This document shows positions 60,118 through 64,000 of a DNA stretch of 64,000 nucleotides, in pieces (within the stretch, counting starts at the first letter, position 1; each line of letters begins with the position of its first letter). The stretch is from Candidatus Chloroploca sp. Khr17 (GTDB lineage: Bacteria; Chloroflexota; Chloroflexia; Chloroflexales; Chloroflexaceae): positions 310,001 to 374,000 of the forward strand of contig NZ_RYFF01000001.1 of NCBI RefSeq assembly GCF_004138165.1, in the 5' to 3' direction. The notes beneath the pieces are model-generated. The model had not been told where the DNA came from, made no database searches, and worked only from the letters and a program-made list of their open reading frames with translations. The position numbers and the translations under genes were made by a program.

Positions 60118-63100
60118 AGGGCCTCCATCTGGTACGGGATCGCAAGCTCTAGCCGGGTGCCGCTCCCCGGTGTACTGATGATACGTAGCTCACCGGATAG
60201 CCGGGCGACGCGCTCACGGATGTTCCGCAGCCCTAGGCCTCCGCTTGTCTGCTGGACATCAAAGCCCTGTCCGTCATCGCTGATCAACACATGTATCCAC
60301 CCGTCAACCTGGCGAAGGCTGAGGCTTACAGCCGTCGCGGCAGCATGCTTGAGCACATTGTTCAGCGCCTCGACAATGATATAGTAGAGTTCGACTTCTT
60401 GACGGGGAGCTATGTCGAGCAGGGTGTCAATCTCGACCGTGAGTTGTAGGCCCACACGCCGCTCGACGGTGTTCAAGCGCAACTGTAGCGCCCGGAGCAG
60501 GCCCTCTTGTTGCAGGTCAGCTGGGCGGAGCTCGTAGAGCAGCAGGCGCATTTCGCGTAGGGCGAGCAGCGTCGCACGTTTCAGATCGCTCAGGATCTGT
60601 TCCACGCGCACGTTATCGCCATCATCCGCCGCCTCGCGCCCAGCCTGGGCAAAGAGCGCCACGCTGTAGAGTGACTGCGTGACCGCATCGTGAAGATCGC
60701 GCGCCAGGCGCTGGCGCTCCTCTACGACCGCCAGTGCCTGGGCGCTTTGGCGTAGCTGCTGGGTCGCTCGCATCATGCCAATCTGCTCGGCAAGGGCTGT
60801 CACCAGGGCTACCTCATCAAGGCCATAACCGCAATCAGCTGTGCGATAACAACTCAACACGCCCTCAATGCGCGGCCCCACTCGTATCTGTGCACCCAGG
60901 TAGGTTCTCATGCCACTGGCATAAAAGACCGGCAAGAGCGTAGGGTGCTCACTGAGATTGGTTGTCAACAGCGGGTCATTTGGCTGCGCAATCCAGCGTT
61001 GAAAGTGGCGCGGCAGGTGCTCAAGCTTGGTCGTTGGTGGAAGCTCTGCCGTGAGGTTGAGTTGCCCGGCAAGGTGCAAGTTGGTCTGGCTCTCGTCAAG
61101 CAAATGGATCGAGATCGCGTCGCTGCGCGTGACTTCGATGATGCGGGGCAGCACTTGATCAAACACGTCGGAAAGCAAAACTGCCTGACCAGCCAGCAGC
61201 GTAAGGTCGAAAAAGGTCGCTACCTCAGCCGTGCGGGCGGCAAGGCGCTGATCGAGGGTCACCACCATCTGCTGTATCGCTGCCTCGGCTCGCTCACGCT
61301 CATGCACCTCGCGGCGCAGAAGTTCGACGGTCGTGCTCAACTCGGCGGTGCGCTGACCAACCTGCTCCTCCAACTGATTGTTCAGCCAATGCAGTTGATC
61401 TTCGGCCTGCCAACGCTGGATCGTGCTCGCGAGCATCTCGGCAGCGGCGCTGAGTAGCAGCATCGCCTCTTCGCTCCAGATGCGCTCGCTCCGCTCGTCG
61501 GTGACCTTGATGCAGCCCCACCACTGCTCGCCGATGCGAACCGGGAAGAGTTGGAACGAACAATGGCCTCCTAGACACCGTTGGTAGTCGCGCCAGAGAG
61601 GGCTATCAGCATACACCTCCTGCGTCAATCCGCCAATAGGGACGCCAGCAGCCAGCTTCTGTGCTACCTCGGCTGGCGCAAGCGACCATGGCAAGAGGGT
61701 GGTGCCCTCGGCCTCGTAATACGGCGCACTTGCAAGATACGGGCGAATGGTGCGCACAAAGCTCATCGTCTCGTCGTGAACGATCCCGATACCGGGCGCT
61801 CCAGCGTGAGCAAAAGCGCTCGAGCAGAGGCCCAGCACCGGATCAGCGACATTGGGGTGCAGCGACGCCCTGCTTGCCTGTGCCGGCTCGAGAAGTTGCG
61901 CAAGGGCAAGGCCAAGCAATTGCCGACGCGCAACCTCACCCGTGGCAGGCGTGAGCAGCACCGCCGAGAATGCCGAGAGCGCCCGCATTGTCGCGAGTTG
62001 GCGCTGCAAATGCGTCTCGGCCAACTTGCGCTCACCAATCTCGTACTGGAGTTCATCGGCGCGAAGCCGTAAAGCACTGGCTTCACGTTTGGCCGCCTCG
62101 GTATCATGGATCACCTGCAGGACTTTCAAACGACGATCGGCCTTCTCACCAGCAACAAGCTCCTTCAACGCATGGTACTGCTTATGATGCGCAAGAGCCC
62201 TGCCTAAATCACCCTGGCGCTCATACAATTCAGAGAGGGCAAGGTGGGCGGCAAGCAATTCAGGCTTCGCCTGGATCGCCTCAGCGATGGCGACACTCTG
62301 CCAAAGGTAGTCGAGCGCCTGCTCACATTGGCCGATCTCGCAAGAGGCCTGGCCCAGTGTGAGCAGATTCAAGGCCTCGGTCACCTGCGAGCCGATCCTG
62401 CGCGACACGCTCAAGGCCTGCTGCAGGTAGGCGAGGCCAGCCGCATGGTCGCCGAGCTTCAGCCGAATCTTGCCAAGAAAATCCAGGGCATACGCTTCAA
62501 ACGTCGCAAACTCGGCCGCTCGTACGACGCGCAACCCCTGAAGCGCATATTCGAGTGCGCCTGGCAGGTCGCCAGCAAGAAACGCTACATTCGCCAGATT
62601 CAAGTATGAGATTGCTTCAATGCGGGGATATCCGATCTTGGCCGCTAGATCGGCATTCTCTTGCAACAGGCTGACCGCCATGCTGCTGTCACCACTCTCG
62701 ATAAAAACATGAGCCAGGTTATTTCTGGCATTGGCGCTACGCCTGAGGTCGCCATTTGGCTCGGCAAGCGCGAGCATCTTGTAACTGTAAGCAAGGCACT
62801 CGGACCAGTCACCCATCTGGCCGTAAATGCCGGCGATCCCATCGAATACATCGCACAGCCCATCGTCAACCGACAGGTTCTCTTCGAGACGCAAGGCCTC
62901 AAAGAGCATCTGGGCACGGAGCAACCGCTCTATGCCGCGCGGGTACGCACCAGAGCGCATGTCAAGATAGCCCTGCGTTCGTAGGCTATAGGCCTTGCCA
63001 CGCTCGTAGGTACGACCATCGGGCGCTGGAGAGTCAGCCAGGGCATACGCTGCCTCCGCGAGCTTCATCGCACGGCTTGCATCACAATCGCTCAACTCCC

Positions 63101-63197
63101 ACGCCAGGGTATTCAGCAGATCGATCCGGCTGATCGCGTCTCCATCAGCCTCGACAAGCGCACGCTCCAGCTCATCGACTGTCTGCGATGGTGTCAT
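60114..63197 (-). CDS. TPR-GAF sensor histidine kinase (NarX/HisKA_3 type)
   Basis: 1027 residues, no membrane segment. N-terminal TPR region (about 1-350; repeated NNLAHVFIESGDSSMAVSLL-like units), coiled coil, GAF-type domain (about 410-600), second coiled coil, second GAF (about 665-815), HisKA_3 with the phosphorylated His in RQRLARDLHDAVTQSLYSVA (about 836), and HATPase with EALNNVLKHA and DDGQGFD, then GGLGLRNIRERVARL. Senses a cytosolic signal through TPR and GAF domains. Partner: the NarL-type gene at 59485. Confidence 0.94.
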   Translation of the reverse strand: MTPSQTVDELERALVEADGDAISRIDLLNTLAWELSDCDASRAMKLAEAAYALADSPAPDGRTYERGKAYSLRTQGYLDMRSGAYPRGIERLLRAQMLFEALRLEENLSVDDGLCDVFDGIAGIYGQMGDWSECLAYSYKMLALAEPNGDLRRSANARNNLAHVFIESGDSSMAVSLLQENADLAAKIGYPRIEAISYLNLANVAFLAGDLPGALEYALQGLRVVRAAEFATFEAYALDFLGKIRLKLGDHAAGLAYLQQALSVSRRIGSQVTEALNLLTLGQASCEIGQCEQALDYLWQSVAIAEAIQAKPELLAAHLALSELYERQGDLGRALAHHKQYHALKELVAGEKADRRLKVLQVIHDTEAAKREASALRLRADELQYEIGERKLAETHLQRQLATMRALSAFSAVLLTPATGEVARRQLLGLALAQLLEPAQASRASLHPNVADPVLGLCSSAFAHAGAPGIGIVHDETMSFVRTIRPYLASAPYYEAEGTTLLPWSLAPAEVAQKLAAGVPIGGLTQEVYADSPLWRDYQRCLGGHCSFQLFPVRIGEQWWGCIKVTDERSERIWSEEAMLLLSAAAEMLASTIQRWQAEDQLHWLNNQLEEQVGQRTAELSTTVELLRREVHERERAEAAIQQMVVTLDQRLAARTAEVATFFDLTLLAGQAVLLSDVFDQVLPRIIEVTRSDAISIHLLDESQTNLHLAGQLNLTAELPPTTKLEHLPRHFQRWIAQPNDPLLTTNLSEHPTLLPVFYASGMRTYLGAQIRVGPRIEGVLSCYRTADCGYGLDEVALVTALAEQIGMMRATQQLRQSAQALAVVEERQRLARDLHDAVTQSLYSVALFAQAGREAADDGDNVRVEQILSDLKRATLLALREMRLLLYELRPADLQQEGLLRALQLRLNTVERRVGLQLTVEIDTLLDIAPRQEVELYYIIVEALNNVLKHAAATAVSLSLRQVDGWIHVLISDDGQGFDVQQTSGGLGLRNIRERVARLSGELRIISTPGSGTRLELAIPYQMEAL

Positions 63198-63352
63198 GGT
63201 GCCAGCTTATCCGTCACGATAGGCGCAACTGCTCTTCATACGAGCGGATGCTCACACGAACCACATAGGACTATAATAATCTATTTTGTGTATGCCTTTC
63301 ATCATACCACATGCATCATGTTCAGCAACCACGGATGCCAGCCGCCCCAGGT

Positions 63353-63760
63353 CTGGTGCATTATACGAAACCGGATACAAAAATACGCTCTATCAGGGCA
63401 CCCGCAAGGGGTGCCCCCTCAAAGGGTTTCACCAGATGGCGTCATCAAACCGCCCTGCGGCCCAGGAAGGCGTCTGGGTGGCGGGCGGCTGCGTCGTGCC
63501 GCATCCCGGTGGCGGTGCGGGAAACCTGCCAGGTGTGCGCCGCCGCGATCCTGGAGGGAACGGAGCGGTGTCCCGGCGCACACCTGGCAGGTTTGCCCAC
63601 GGCGGTGAACCGCACGGGAACGCACGTGCCTGAACAGGTGAAACCCTTTGAAAGGGGTGCCCCCACAGGGCCGGGGCCGAATCCGGTGTACGGGCACCCC
63701 TTGCGGGTGCCCTTGCGGGTGCCCTTGCGGGGTGCATACACGGAAGAGGCAATCGCCCTG
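63353..63760 (+). repeat. MITE-like family A, copy 3, carrying a nested insertion
   Basis: Left part (ATACGAAACCGGATAC, then GGGCACCCGCAAGGGGTGCC) and right part (GGTGTACGGGCACCCCTTGC, then GAGGCAATCGCCC) match family A. The left inverted end is decayed. The core is split by the element at 63419-63651. The right part has a three-fold short repeat around GCGGGTGCCCTT (63697-63731). Confidence 0.7.
63419..63651. repeat. nested TIR element inside family A copy 3
   Basis: About 233 bp with inverted ends AAAGGGTTTCACC (63421-63433) and GGTGAAACCCTTT (63637-63649) and a further inner inverted pair AAACCTGCCAGGTGTGCGCC (63522-63541)/its complement (63575-63594). AAGGGGTGCCCCC stands on both sides (63406-63418 and 63652-63664), so this looks like a real insertion with duplicated target. 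No gene. Confidence 0.65.
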
Positions 63761-63903
63761 CCAGTCGCCCACAGGGCATGCGCAACGTCAGATCTCCGGG
63801 GGTCGCCGTCGCCGTGTCAACGGCTCGGCTACCGTCGGCGAAGCTGGCCTTCGCCGGCTGGATGAGGCCGCGCAGGTGGCCTTCGCGACCCGGAGCCGAG
63901 GGC
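63761..63903. other. intergenic, no gene seen
   Basis: GC-rich sequence between the family A repeat and a possible gene end. GGCGAAGCTGGCCTTCGCC (63837-63855) forms a short hairpin that may end the gene on its right. No recognisable frame. Confidence 0.3.
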
Positions 63904-64000
63904 TTATGGTTTTTCAGGAAATGGTTCGCGCTGCTGGTTGAACTGCGGGATGATCGGGCACACGGGGAAGCCGGTGGTCGTAGTGCCCTTCCCTTTATTT
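63904..64000 (-). CDS. possible 3' end of an unknown gene, cut by window edge
   Basis: On the minus strand 31 codons are open from the window edge to TAA at 63904-63906, ending GFPVCPIIPQFNQQREPFP and EKP. The residue mix looks protein-like, but the piece is too short to assign a family, and it could be chance. Confidence 0.25.
   Translation of the reverse strand, partial: NKGKGTTTTGFPVCPIIPQFNQQREPFPEKP

Noticed and set aside
63697-63731. Possible CRISPR-like tandem repeat (GCGGGTGCCCTT three times)
   Set aside because: Units of about 12 bases without spacers, part of the family A repeat.
1-64000. tRNA, rRNA and replication origin
   Set aside because: No cloverleaf with the conserved T-loop GTTCRANNC context, no rRNA segments and no clusters of DnaA boxes were seen on either strand by eye.

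Overview
This window looks like a chromosomal segment of a filamentous anoxygenic phototroph of the Chloroflexales (phylum Chloroflexota). The strongest marker is the 1826-residue trifunctional propionyl-CoA synthase at 1145-6625, a signature enzyme of the 3-hydroxypropionate CO2-fixation bicycle. A glycolipid (MGDG-type) glycosyltransferase, F420-type LLM oxidoreductase, Chloroflexota-style secreted proteins and high GC agree. The genus cannot be fixed from the sequence alone. No tRNA, rRNA or CRISPR array was seen.

Layout. 0.2-8.5 kb: LysE exporter, propionyl-CoA synthase, and a HAD phosphatase fused to a HerA-like ATPase. 8.5-15.9 kb is an accessory region: a broken antitoxin-like gene, VIT-type metal transporter, P-loop kinase-like protein, DinB protein, an intact IscB RNA-guided nuclease with its omegaRNA (HEARO RNA) inserted just before a VOC-family gene, an HD-protein relic, an ISKra4-type transposase relic and two small genes. 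15.9-17.9 kb: yebC-ruvC and a hypothetical gene. 18-21.3 kb: two tandem secreted clan-A glycosidase paralogues. 22-33.5 kb: rarD, a WD40/NUDIX/glycolipid glycosyltransferase operon, argC, an orphan MalK-type ATPase behind a LacI regulator, an LLM oxidoreductase and pgi. 33.7-44.6 kb: a FlaA1/CapD-type sugar-nucleotide epimerase/dehydratase, a partner-switching operon (RsbW-like kinase, cNMP-RsbU phosphatase, STAS), an amine-oxidase-like FAD enzyme, a DUF3095 protein, a degenerate receiver domain, a membrane-hydrolase fusion and a small holin-like membrane protein.

45.2-63.2 kb is visibly more GC-rich and entirely on the minus strand. It holds a seven-gene cluster (META lipoprotein, two paralogous alpha/beta hydrolases, two Yip1-like membrane proteins, a further hydrolase-like protein and a P-type ATPase), a prolyl-oligopeptidase-family (S9) peptidase with a truncated paralogue, an S41 peptidase, and a TPR-GAF histidine kinase with its NarL-type regulator. 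The hydrolase/Yip1/P-ATPase cluster is the best candidate here for an undescribed membrane-associated system; the IscB locus is the clearest RNA-guided element.

Two layers of non-coding structure recur. First, long near-perfect hairpins with unrelated stems but small loops close many genes and probably act as terminators. Second, at least four families of small TIR-bounded, MITE-like repeats are scattered between genes; several have 8-10 bp target duplications, and one copy has split a terminator hairpin.
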